From: Anaerolineae bacterium
GTDB lineage: Bacteria; Chloroflexota; Anaerolineae; Aggregatilineales; UBA2796
Length of the DNA: 64,000 bases
Assembly: GCA_019637555.1 (NCBI GenBank)
Contig: JAHBVK010000019.1
Span: 1-64,000, forward strand
Direction of reading: 5' to 3'
Part shown: piece after piece, positions 36,787 through 44,560 of the stretch
How the letters are laid out: each line of letters opens with the position of its first letter
Position numbering within the stretch: position 1 is the stretch's first letter
The notes under the pieces: generated by a model
Database searches by the model: none
Told to the model about the DNA's origin: nothing
Seen by the model: the letters and a program-made list of their open reading frames with translations, nothing else
Made by a program: the position numbers and the translations under genes

Positions 36787-37980
36787 ATGACTGAAGCAGC
36801 GGCGAACTCCACAACCTCAAATCGGATCGGTTTCCTTGACGGCTTGCGCGGGTTGGCGGCGCTGTACGTGATGCTTGGTCATGCGCGTTGGCTGTTATGG
36901 GAAGGCTACAGCACAGGCTACGTGCTCGATCCAAGCCGCTACTCTGTTATCGAGAAAATCCTCGCTTACCTCTCATTGACGCTCAACTACGGGCATCAGG
37001 CGGTAATCTTCTTCTTCGTGCTCTCAGGCTTCGTGATCCACCTGCGCTATGCCCGCGATCAGCAGCGCGATCCGAATAGCCAATTCGACTTGCTGCCCTT
37101 TCTGGTGCGGCGCTTACTGCGCATCTATCCGCTGTTCCTATTCGCCATGATCCTGACCGCTGCCGTCGATTATGCTGGCATCGCCGCGCGACTGCCGATC
37201 TACTTTGAGCACACGCCCTATGCACTGATTAACCAGAATGTGATCGTCAATTACTCGCTGCCTGCTGTGATCGGCAACGCGCTGCTGATCCCGAACGCGG
37301 AGACGTGGGGAACCAATGGACCACTATGGTCGCTGCGCTATGAATGGTTCTTCTATCTGATCTATCCGTTATTCTGGTTGATCAATCGACGCTCGATCCG
37401 GCTGGCGACGGGCATCGTGGCGGCGTTGTTCGCGCTCAGTTTCGTCATCGCAGGATTGCCGCTGGAGTTGATCCGCGTGGTGGCGGCGGCATTTCCCGCG
37501 TGGTGGATGGGCGCATTGCTGGCAGAAATCTACGTGCGCAGGTTATCGCTGCGCTTCGTGCAAATCGCGCCGCTTGCCGCGCTGTTCGTAGTACTGCCAT
37601 TCACCATCGAGCCGTTCATGGTGATCAATCCCGTCGTGCAGGATTTCCTGTGGGGACTTGGCTTTACCGGACTACTGGCGCTGTGCTTCGCATGGCAGAA
37701 TCGCGGCGGATCGCTGCGCTTGCTGGAACGCCTGCGCTGGTTCGGGGATATTTCCTACGCGCTGTATGTGATCCATTTCCCGATCATCGCCTTGATCGGT
37801 GGTTGGCTGATGTCACAGTCAACGACGGGCGTGCTGCCACAAGGATTTGGATGGGTGTTGGTAGGAGCGATCATCTGCGTAATAGTAGCGTGGTTAGCAC
37901 ACTTGCTTATCGAGAAGCCAGTATTGGAGCGTCAGCGGCGAGTGCGATCTGAAGCGGGGAGTGTCCGAGCCAACGTATAA
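36787..37980 (+). CDS. Membrane acyltransferase, family 3 (OafA/YrhL type)
   Basis: 397 residues with about ten membrane helices. The acyltransferase-3 start reads RIGFLDGLRGLAALYVMLGHARW (seen in two parts: FLDGLRGLAA and the catalytic-type His of LGHARW), with FFFVLSGFVIH and NGPLWSLRYEWFFYL further on. Such enzymes O-acetylate or O-acylate exported glycans or lipids. The gene ends tail to tail with rnpB, whose 3' end overlaps its last 18 bases. Confidence 0.92.
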   Translation: MTEAAANSTTSNRIGFLDGLRGLAALYVMLGHARWLLWEGYSTGYVLDPSRYSVIEKILAYLSLTLNYGHQAVIFFFVLSGFVIHLRYARDQQRDPNSQFDLLPFLVRRLLRIYPLFLFAMILTAAVDYAGIAARLPIYFEHTPYALINQNVIVNYSLPAVIGNALLIPNAETWGTNGPLWSLRYEWFFYLIYPLFWLINRRSIRLATGIVAALFALSFVIAGLPLELIRVVAAAFPAWWMGALLAEIYVRRLSLRFVQIAPLAALFVVLPFTIEPFMVINPVVQDFLWGLGFTGLLALCFAWQNRGGSLRLLERLRWFGDISYALYVIHFPIIALIGGWLMSQSTTGVLPQGFGWVLVGAIICVIVAWLAHLLIEKPVLERQRRVRSEAGSVRANV

Positions 37981-38337
37981 GCCGCCTTCTGTGCGCCGCG
38001 AACGACGCGGTGATCATCTCTCTGGGACGTTGGTTGCCCAACGCCTCGTGCAGCCGACCCGAGGCTGATAGCGGGACGAGCAGCCCCTCACCTCTGCTTG
38101 ACCTTGCTCCCAATGGGGTTTGCCTAGCTGCCGACATTACTGCCGACACTGGTGGTCTCTTACACCACCGTTTCACCCTCGCTGGCGACGAAATCGCCAG
38201 CAATGCTCCTCTCTGTTGCACTGTGCCGTCGGATTGCTCCGCCTGACTGTTAGCCAGCATCGTGCTCTATGGAGGGCGGACTTTCCTCACCGCCGTAACC
38301 GAAGCCACGACAGCGCGATCACCCGGTCAACTCGGAC
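37963..38337 (-). ncRNA. rnpB: RNase P RNA, bacterial type A
   Basis: Read on the minus strand the region starts GTCCGAGTTGACC and shows the universally conserved GAGGAAAGTCCGCCCTCC (near 38290-38273), GGGTGAAACGGTGG, AGACCACCAG, the AGGCAAACCCC segment, AGAGAGATGATCACCGC and the 3' CACAGAAGGCGGCTTATACG. The ends pair as a P1 helix of about 12 bp (start 38337, end 37963), giving about 375 nt. A -10-like TAGAAT lies at 38349-38344 on the minus strand. Open frames here on either strand (for example 37907-38260) are spurious. The catalytic RNA matures tRNA 5' ends; rnpA is not in the window. Confidence 0.95.
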
Positions 38338-38547
38338 AACTGCATTCTACCATGTGAACGGATCGGACTGAAGGTGGAATGCCTGTGATAACAGGCAGGT
38401 ATCAGGCAAAACAGGGGAAACCGTTTCAAAATGGTTGGATTCCGGTTGTGCTGATCGCCGTGATCGAGCGTTGGAACAGGCGGCGATGCAGGCTAAGATC
38501 AGAGTATTGCTCGTACAAGTTGATGGCAAATCGTAGTGGAGTGAACG

Positions 38548-39060
38548 ATGGCAGCTTCGGATGATCTGCGCGTGCGTGAGGCTGTACCTACTGACAGCAG
38601 CGCAATCGTGGCGATCTATAATCAGGGCATTCGCAGACGCAGCGCTACATTTGAAACGCGCGAACGCACTAATGACGACATTCAATCGTGGTTCGGCGTG
38701 CCGCGTCATCCGCTGCTGGTGGCGGAGATCGACGGCGAGGTGCTCGGCTGGATACATGCCTCCGATTATCGCCCTCGAGAGTGCTATGCTGGAATAGCTG
38801 AGTTCTCTGTATATGTAGCTGACGCCGCGCAAGGACGTGGCATCGGCAGCGCCTTAATGGCGGCATTCTTGCCCGCCTGTGAGCAAGCAGGATTATGGAA
38901 AGTGCTCTCTCGCATCTTCGTGGAGAACACAGGATCACGGGCGTTATGTCAGCGCTTTGGATTCCGCGAGGTGGGCATCTACGAGAAGCACGCGCAGCTA
39001 GATGGCGTGTGGAAAGATGTAGTGATCGTGGAACGCTTACTGCCTGCTAATCTGAAGTGA
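38548..39060 (+). CDS. GNAT N-acetyltransferase, phosphinothricin acetyltransferase-like
   Basis: 170 residues. The order IYNQGIRRRSATFET, HPLLVAEIDGEVLGW, EFSVYVADAAQGRGIGSALM (acetyl-CoA loop QGRGIG) and CQRFGFREVGIYEKHAQLDGVWKDV follows the PAT/Bar/methionine-sulfoximine acetyltransferase subfamily. Chromosomal members often acetylate amino acid analogues such as methionine sulfoximine. It ends seven bases before the convergent TetR gene. Confidence 0.9.
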   Translation: MAASDDLRVREAVPTDSSAIVAIYNQGIRRRSATFETRERTNDDIQSWFGVPRHPLLVAEIDGEVLGWIHASDYRPRECYAGIAEFSVYVADAAQGRGIGSALMAAFLPACEQAGLWKVLSRIFVENTGSRALCQRFGFREVGIYEKHAQLDGVWKDVVIVERLLPANLK

Positions 39061-39067
39061 GCCGCCC

Positions 39068-39691
39068 CTACGGTGTCGCATGGATGAAGTACGGCTCGAA
39101 TAACTGCATCAACAGATCAGCGCCGTGCTCGAAATCAGCTTCGGAGGGCGTGCTAATCCCTATCGACTCTAGATGGAGAAGCCACGAGGTGTTGAGTATC
39201 CAGCCAATGGTCAGGACGTTCTCATACTCACGACGATCCGCTGGCAAGCGCAGCAGACCATGCGCCGCTAATAACTCGCCCAGCTCCCGCTGCTGTTGCA
39301 AGCGCTGTTCGGTGATCTCCATGTGATGCTGAAGTAACTCAGGATCACGGCGCAGCAGGGCTACCTGCTCTCGATAGAAGAAACGGTATTTCCAGATCAG
39401 CTCAAAGCCCAGTTTGAAGGCTTGACGCAGCACCGCAGGTACTGTTGAAGGCGTCAATTCTTGTGGCAGCACATACAAAGGATTCCAGTCCGCCACCATG
39501 ACATGCAGCAGGCTGCGGATGATCTCCTCTTTGTTCTTGAAATGGTAGTACAGATTACCCGGACTAATCCCTGCCCGCGCTGCAATATGATTGGTAGACA
39601 CGGCAGCGGTGCCCTGTTCGTTAAACAGTTCCTGTGCCTGCTCCAAAATACGCAGACGTGTCTGCGCCGATGTTGAATATGACCGCTTCAT
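39068..39691 (-). CDS. TetR/AcrR-family transcriptional regulator
   Basis: 207 residues. The N-terminal helix-turn-helix (about 10-55: RLRILEQAQELFNEQG, ISPGNLYYHFKNKEEI) is typical, and the larger C-terminal ligand and dimer domain resembles the TetR_C groups with NPLYVLPQELTPS and FRQAF-like helices. It is divergent from the DUF4386 gene; a perfect palindrome between them overlaps that gene's -10 box. It probably represses itself, that gene and, by a related site, the aldo/keto reductase gene downstream. Confidence 0.93.
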   Translation of the reverse strand: MKRSYSTSAQTRLRILEQAQELFNEQGTAAVSTNHIAARAGISPGNLYYHFKNKEEIIRSLLHVMVADWNPLYVLPQELTPSTVPAVLRQAFKLGFELIWKYRFFYREQVALLRRDPELLQHHMEITEQRLQQQRELGELLAAHGLLRLPADRREYENVLTIGWILNTSWLLHLESIGISTPSEADFEHGADLLMQLFEPYFIHATP

Positions 39692-39699
39692 TTTTCCTA

Positions 39700-39750
39700 T
39701 TGCACAACTGAATTTCAGAGCCTATACTCTAATTAGAGTATCCACTCTAA
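39700..39750 (+). promoter_or_regulatory. DUF4386 promoter overlapped by TetR-type operator
   Basis: TTGCAC (39700-39705) and TATACT (39723-39728) with 17 bases between form a good promoter. The perfect 18-bp palindrome ATACTCTAATTAGAGTAT (39724-39741) covers the -10 box, and TTAGAGT (39733-39739) pairs again with ACTCTAA (39744-39750). Binding here would block RNA polymerase, so repression is expected. Confidence 0.8.
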
Positions 39751-39801
39751 TTTCATTTCTGGCAACTCGCAATACCGTCATGCCTGACATAGGGGGAAAC
39801 C

Positions 39802-40482
39802 GTGTCTATCTCACTGCTCGCGGGGATCGCGCTGATCATCCTGCCAATCGCCTTTAACTTTGCCTTTCTATCGCTGCAACGGTCATTTGAATATCCAGAA
39901 ATATTACGTAAGCCTACCGATTATATCTTCCAGAAGTTTAGCGCAGGTGGCTCGCGCCTGATCGGGCAGTGGTACGTCTTTATGTTGACGGGATTGCTGT
40001 TTATCCCGATTGCGCTGCTGGTGCAAAATGTGTTTGCGGCGCAGCGCCCATTCTTGGCAGGCATATCAGGGATTATTGGTGTACTGGCAGGGTTGGTACA
40101 GGCATTCGGCTTGATCCGCTGGACATTCCTCGTGCCAGTACTCGCCCGTCGCTACAACGATCCGAGCACTAGCAGCGCAGCGAAAGATGCTATCGGCGTG
40201 GTATTCGAGGCATTCCACAACTATGCTGGCGTAGCCATTGGTGAACATCTCGGCTACATCTTCACCAGCGCATGGACGATTGTTGTCAGCGTGATGATGA
40301 CGACATCGCCTATTTTCGGCAGCTTGCTGGCGCTGCTCGGCATCGTCGCAGCGGTGGGAATATTCATCGGGGTGTTCGAGCAAAGCGGATTCAAGGCAGC
40401 AGGCGCGATCAATGCGATCAGCTATCTGGTCTGGTCGCTGTGGATGATCCTCGCTGGTGTCGCTCTAATCCTAGCGAGATAA
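39802..40482 (+). CDS. DUF4386-like integral membrane protein
   Basis: 226 residues from GTG 39802, with about six membrane helices and the conserved FEYPEILRKPTDYI after the first. The pattern fits DUF4386-type proteins of unknown function. The adjoining TetR regulator and the operator over its promoter suggest it is induced by a small molecule, and a role in efflux or membrane stress is possible but not shown. Confidence 0.75.
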   Translation: MSISLLAGIALIILPIAFNFAFLSLQRSFEYPEILRKPTDYIFQKFSAGGSRLIGQWYVFMLTGLLFIPIALLVQNVFAAQRPFLAGISGIIGVLAGLVQAFGLIRWTFLVPVLARRYNDPSTSSAAKDAIGVVFEAFHNYAGVAIGEHLGYIFTSAWTIVVSVMMTTSPIFGSLLALLGIVAAVGIFIGVFEQSGFKAAGAINAISYLVWSLWMILAGVALILAR

Positions 40483-40494
40483 GGGGTTTGCCGT

Positions 40495-40539
40495 CAGTCC
40501 CATGATCTTGGAGGAGGTTATCCCCCAAGATCATGACTG
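40495..40539. terminator. Bidirectional terminator-type hairpin
   Basis: CATGATCTTGG (40501-40511) pairs with CCAAGATCATG (40525-40535); the stem extends to CAGT/ACTG (40495-40498, 40536-40539) around a 2-nt bulge. It sits between the stops of two convergent genes. There is no T run, so 3'-end protection or factor-dependent termination is possible. Confidence 0.7.
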
Positions 40540-40552
40540 AGAGGATAGCGCG

Positions 40553-41533
40553 TCAGTTTGTGGCTGTCTGACGCAGGATTTCGTCTACTTGACGCATCTG
40601 ATCAGCGGTTAGTGCACCGAACTTCATCGCGCCCGCGTTTTCTTCTGCTTGCGCCACCGTGCGGATGCCGGGGATAGGAATTGTCTTTTCGCTGCGTCCC
40701 CAAATCCACGCCAGCGCGCCCTGCGTTAACGAACGTCCGCTGCTGGTCAAAATGTCGCGCAGTGCCGCCAGTTTATCCAGTGTCGGCGTGAAGAATGCTT
40801 CTTTCGACCAGTCATCAGTGCGCACATCATTTTCGGCAAATACGGTCTGCTTAGTGTACTTACCAGTCAGGGCACCACGCGCCAACGGGCTGCGGTTGAC
40901 GCTGGCGAGATTCAATTGTTCACAGAGTGCCAGCATCTCCGGCGCATCTCTGACCACGTTGAGATCGTGCTGAATAGCGACACAATGCTCTCCTTCCGCG
41001 AACAGTTTGGCATTCTCCACCGAGTCGGTGCTCCAGCCGTAGCTGCGGATTTTGCCCTCGCGCACCAGCGTTTCCAGCAGATCGCGCACGGCGGCGGCAT
41101 GTTCCAGCGGAAAATCCCAGACATGGAACTGATACAGATCGATGTAATCGGTGTTCAAGCGCCGCAAGCTGGTTTCGCACTCGGTGCGTAAGTTCTTGAC
41201 CACATCTGTTGGATCAGCATAAAAGGTGACTTGCTTGGCAGCCTCGTTGACATTGAAGCCGAACTTGGTGGCAATCACCGCGCGATCCCGTTTGCCCTGC
41301 AAGCCCTGCGCGAGGATGCGCTCGCTATGCCCTGTGCCGTAATTGGCGGCGGTATCGAAGAAGTTAATGCCATGATCGAGTGCTGCCTGCACCGTGCGAA
41401 TTGATTCTGCATCATCAACCTCGCCCCAACCACCGGGACCATCGAGCCAGCGCCACAAGCCGCCAATTGCCCAGCAACCCATCCCTAACGGCGACACTTC
41501 GATGTTGGAGCGTCCTAACGTTCGCTTGTTCAT
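40553..41533 (-). CDS. Aldo/keto reductase
   Basis: 326 residues of the AKR TIM-barrel: MNKRTLGRSNIEVSPLGMGC, catalytic region FFDTAANYGTGHSE with the Tyr acid, ATKFGF with the Lys, TDYIDLYQFHVWD with the His, and IPIPGIRTVAQAEEN binding NADPH. Such enzymes reduce carbonyl compounds, often as detoxification. AAGGAG lies upstream of the ATG. A TTAGAG/CTCTAA dyad like that of the TetR operator lies about 60-75 bases upstream, suggesting common control with the DUF4386 gene. Confidence 0.95.
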   Translation of the reverse strand: MNKRTLGRSNIEVSPLGMGCWAIGGLWRWLDGPGGWGEVDDAESIRTVQAALDHGINFFDTAANYGTGHSERILAQGLQGKRDRAVIATKFGFNVNEAAKQVTFYADPTDVVKNLRTECETSLRRLNTDYIDLYQFHVWDFPLEHAAAVRDLLETLVREGKIRSYGWSTDSVENAKLFAEGEHCVAIQHDLNVVRDAPEMLALCEQLNLASVNRSPLARGALTGKYTKQTVFAENDVRTDDWSKEAFFTPTLDKLAALRDILTSSGRSLTQGALAWIWGRSEKTIPIPGIRTVAQAEENAGAMKFGALTADQMRQVDEILRQTATN

Positions 41534-41590
41534 TCTCCATTACTCCTTGTAGTAACCTTATGAAAATAGCCATTGATCACAGTGTACGAG

Positions 41591-41606
41591 TTAGAGCGCA
41601 CTCTAA
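41591..41606. promoter_or_regulatory. Second TTAGAG/CTCTAA dyad, candidate TetR operator
   Basis: TTAGAG (41591-41596), CGCA and CTCTAA (41601-41606). The half-sites are identical to those at 39733-39750, although the spacing differs (4 versus 6 bases). It lies 58 bases before the aldo/keto reductase start. Confidence 0.55.
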
Positions 41607-41691
41607 GTCAAGTAGGCAATTTTGATCCTCCGTCTCAGCGTGTTGCTCCGGTTATAATGGAGAGGATCAACAGCGAACGGGATCATGCACG

Positions 41692-42000
41692 ATGGTTGAT
41701 AAAGTTGGTTTGGGAATAGCGGAGATCATTGGCGATAAGCGCGACGACATCTTGCGGCTGGCAGCACAGCACAAGGCTTACAACGTGCGTGTGTTCGGAT
41801 CAGTAGCGCGTGGCGAAGCCCGTCCCGATAGCGACGTGGATTTCGTTGTAAATTTTCAAAGTGATGCTCGGCTAGGAAACATGCTCGAACTTTGGGATTC
41901 GTTGAAGGAATTGCTCGGCAGAGAAATTGATATTGTCGAAGAAGTGGCACTCAAAGGGCGATTTCTAGTTAATGTCAAACGGGACGCCATAGCACTATGA
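41692..42000 (+). CDS. mntA: MntA-type minimal nucleotidyltransferase antitoxin
   Basis: 102 residues. It has the exact GS-x10-DxD motif, GSVARGEARPDSDVD, of MNT nucleotidyltransferases, and ends in the conserved EIDIVEEVALKGRF segment. In studied MntA-HepT systems it neutralises the HepT toxin by adding AMP to a tyrosine. A TATAAT (41653-41658) without a good -35 precedes it. Its stop overlaps the ATG of hepT (ATGA). Confidence 0.92.
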   Translation: MVDKVGLGIAEIIGDKRDDILRLAAQHKAYNVRVFGSVARGEARPDSDVDFVVNFQSDARLGNMLELWDSLKELLGREIDIVEEVALKGRFLVNVKRDAIAL

Positions 42001-42367
42001 CTGTGACAACTGCTGAATACTTGAACGATCTGCTGGATCAACTTCAACTCGTACAGGAATTCACAGCCGAAGGCAGAGAAATGCGTTGAACGATGTGAAG
42101 ACACAGTACGCAGTTGCTCGCGCTTATGAAATTATCGGCGAAATTCTAAAACGCATCCCCAATAGTATGCTTGATAAATATCCATCCGCAGATTGGGGTC
42201 AGGTCAAACGCTTCCGTGATTTCCTTGCCCACAATTATCGAATTGTGCTTCCCATCCGTTTATGGGATGCAGTAGAGGATATCCCCAACCTCTGCGCTGC
42301 CGTCGAAAGTATGCTCCGCGATCTAGAGAAAGAGTCTAACAAGTCCGATGACCCTACCGCTGAATAA
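41997..42367 (+). pseudogene. hepT: HepT-type toxin gene interrupted by a frameshift
   Basis: From ATG 41997 the frame reads AEYLNDLLDQLQLVQEFTAEG and stops at 42086-42088; the rest of HepT continues from 42086 in the -1 frame (KTQYAVARAYEIIGEILKRIP) to 42367. Adding one A to the AAA run at 42079-42081 would give a continuous protein of about 123 residues, the normal HepT length. The RNase-type motif RDFLAHNY (R-x4-H-x-Y), which carries the catalytic residues and the target Tyr, is intact in the second part. Either the toxin is inactivated or the consensus has lost one A. It overlaps pyrB by 20 bases. Confidence 0.85.
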
Positions 42368-43388
42368 TGCCCAACGTTACGTACCGGAAGCCATCAACGG
42401 CGATTTTCGCGGCAAACATATCGTCACCGTCGAACAATTCGCGCCGGATGACATGGATTCACTGTTCAAGTCAGCAGCGCGAATGCGGACGCGCGTACAG
42501 CGCGGAGATCGCGGACTTGTCGATCTGTGTCTCGGCAAGGTGATGGCGACGCTGTTTTTTGAAGCAAGCACGCGTACTGATATGTCTTTCCAAGCGGCGA
42601 TGCTACGACTTGGCGGCGAGGTGATCAGCACCAGCGGCGGCGTGCAGTTCTCGTCAGTGTACAAAGGCGAAAATCTTGCCGACACCGTGCGAGCTGTTGG
42701 CTGTTATGCCGATGTGGTGGTGCTGCGCCATCCCGAAGTACGCTCCTCGTACGAAGCGGCGTATTATCTGGATCGGCTAAATGAACGTTTGGGCACGCAC
42801 CCGGTGGTGGTCAGCGGTGGCGATGGCGTTGGTGAACATCCCACGCAAGCGCTGCTCGATTTGTTCACGATTGCCGACATCAAGGGATCACTGGACAACT
42901 TGAAGATCACGCTGGTGGGCGATCTGCTCTACGGGCGTACTGTTCACTCCCTCGCCAAGCTAATCGCGCTGCACGGCGCGGTCAATACCACGTTGGCGTT
43001 CGTCTCGCCAGAGATGCTGAAAATGCCGCCCGCTGTAATGTCTTTTCTGAAATCGCGGGATATTGCTGTCTATGAGACGCAGCAGTTAGATGAAGTTATT
43101 GGGGATAGCGACGTTATTTACTGGACGCGCATTCAGGAAGAACGCTTCCCGCTGCGGGCAGATTACGAGGCAATTGCTGATCAATTCATCGTTACGCCAG
43201 CGACGATGGCACGCGCCAGCGATAAGGCGATCTTAATGCATCCACTGCCGCGCAAGCACGAGATGGGCACGCAGGCAGATCATGATGTTCTCGACGCGGA
43301 TCAGCGCAGTGTCTATTTCCAGCAGATGGCGAATGGCATGTATATGCGCATGGCGCTGCTGGCAAAGGTATTGGGAGCGGAGCGTTGA
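42348..43388 (+). CDS. pyrB: Aspartate carbamoyltransferase catalytic subunit
   Basis: PyrB joins carbamoyl phosphate and aspartate in pyrimidine synthesis. The 346-residue protein has the carbamoyl-phosphate motif FFEASTRTDMSF, GDGVGEHPTQALLD, and the aspartate-domain HPLPRKHEMG. It is some 35 residues longer than most, mainly from the N-terminus. ATG 42348 lies inside the end of hepT, so the toxin-antitoxin genes may share its transcript. pyrC overlaps by four bases; no pyrI is present. Confidence 0.95.
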   Translation: MTLPLNNAQRYVPEAINGDFRGKHIVTVEQFAPDDMDSLFKSAARMRTRVQRGDRGLVDLCLGKVMATLFFEASTRTDMSFQAAMLRLGGEVISTSGGVQFSSVYKGENLADTVRAVGCYADVVVLRHPEVRSSYEAAYYLDRLNERLGTHPVVVSGGDGVGEHPTQALLDLFTIADIKGSLDNLKITLVGDLLYGRTVHSLAKLIALHGAVNTTLAFVSPEMLKMPPAVMSFLKSRDIAVYETQQLDEVIGDSDVIYWTRIQEERFPLRADYEAIADQFIVTPATMARASDKAILMHPLPRKHEMGTQADHDVLDADQRSVYFQQMANGMYMRMALLAKVLGAER

Positions 43389-44455
43389 TCCTAGAAATTA
43401 CGGGCGCACTCGATCCGCATGTGCATCTGCGCGATCTGGACTGGGCACACAAAGCAACCTTTGCATCGGAAACAGCAGCGGCATTAGCAGGTGGCTACTG
43501 GGCAATCTTCGATATGCCTAATACTCCACCAGCCACGATCACGCGTTCGGCGCTGGATATCAAGCTGCGCCGGATGCAGGAAACCGCGCTGTGCGATTGG
43601 GGCATCTATTTCGGCGCGTCTCAGCACGGCAATGAACGCGAATATCCGGCGATCATTGATGACGTATGTGGGCTGAAAATCTATAACAACGCTACTACGG
43701 GCGATCTGCTGATCGCGGATCAGCAGGTGCGGGAAGCACATTACCGCGCGTGGGCGGCGACCAACACCCGCAAGCCAATAGCTGTTCACGCTGAAGAACA
43801 AACGGTGGCGGACATTCTAGCATTGGTGCGTCAGTACCGTGTGTTCACGCACTTTTGTCACATCAGCACCCGCGAGGAGATCGATCTGCTGCGTGCTGCC
43901 AAAGTTGAAGGACTGCCGATTAGCGTCGGTGTGACGCCTCATCACCTCTATCTGACGCAAGATGATCTGGGAACACTAGGATCGCTCGGCTTGATGAAAC
44001 CGGAACTCAAGACCGCCGCTGATCGCGCGTCGCTGTGGGAAGCAATAGCCGATGGCACAGTAGATGTAGTCGAGTCGGATCATGCGCCGCACACATTGGC
44101 GGAGAAGCAGTCGAACAAACCGCCGTTTGGGGTGCCGGGACTAGAGACAACGATCCCGCTGCTGGGTTTGGCGGTCCATGAGGGCAGGATCACGGCGGAG
44201 CGCTTGGTGGAATTGGTGGCACTCAATCCGCAGCGTATATTCGGCGTGCAGCCGCCAGCGGGAACGATTACGCGGCTCGATTTGAGCGCCAGTTACGTGA
44301 TCGAGCGTAGCAAACTGCATACTGCGCCACGCTGGTCGCCATTCGAGGGGATACGCGTTTTTGGTCGGGTACGCGAAGTGCGAATCGGCGGGAATGTGGT
44401 ATTCGATGGCGAAAATGTGCGGGCTGTTTCAGGATCGGGACGACGCGCAATCTAA
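43385..44455 (+). CDS. pyrC: Dihydroorotase
   Basis: PyrC cyclises carbamoyl aspartate to dihydroorotate. The 356-residue amidohydrolase has the metal motif DPHVHLRDLDW, a lysine in CGLKIYNNATTG in the position of the carbamylated Lys, HFCHIST, and the metal Asp in VVESDHAPHT. The start is TTG, overlapping the pyrB stop (TTGA), so translation is coupled to PyrB. A strong hairpin ends the operon. Confidence 0.93.
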   Translation: MILEITGALDPHVHLRDLDWAHKATFASETAAALAGGYWAIFDMPNTPPATITRSALDIKLRRMQETALCDWGIYFGASQHGNEREYPAIIDDVCGLKIYNNATTGDLLIADQQVREAHYRAWAATNTRKPIAVHAEEQTVADILALVRQYRVFTHFCHISTREEIDLLRAAKVEGLPISVGVTPHHLYLTQDDLGTLGSLGLMKPELKTAADRASLWEAIADGTVDVVESDHAPHTLAEKQSNKPPFGVPGLETTIPLLGLAVHEGRITAERLVELVALNPQRIFGVQPPAGTITRLDLSASYVIERSKLHTAPRWSPFEGIRVFGRVREVRIGGNVVFDGENVRAVSGSGRRAI

Positions 44456-44494
44456 TTGGCGGATCGCGCCTGAAGCAAAGATAGGCAAATGAAA

Positions 44495-44536
44495 AGCCCT
44501 CGATGACCATCACATCATCGAGGGCTTCATGCTTTT
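44495..44536. terminator. Bidirectional terminator between pyrC and the sugar-binding protein
   Basis: AGCCCTCGATGA (44495-44506) pairs perfectly with TCATCGAGGGCT (44515-44526), loop 8 nt. On the minus strand TTTTC follows directly; on the plus strand CTTTT follows after six bases. It serves both convergent genes, best the minus one. Confidence 0.9.
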
Positions 44537-44560
44537 AGCCCAACTTACAAGGAGATCAGA

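Noticed and set aside
37907-38260. Open frame of 117 codons on the minus strand, and smaller ones on the plus strand
   Set aside because: They lie inside rnpB, whose conserved RNA sequence explains the region.
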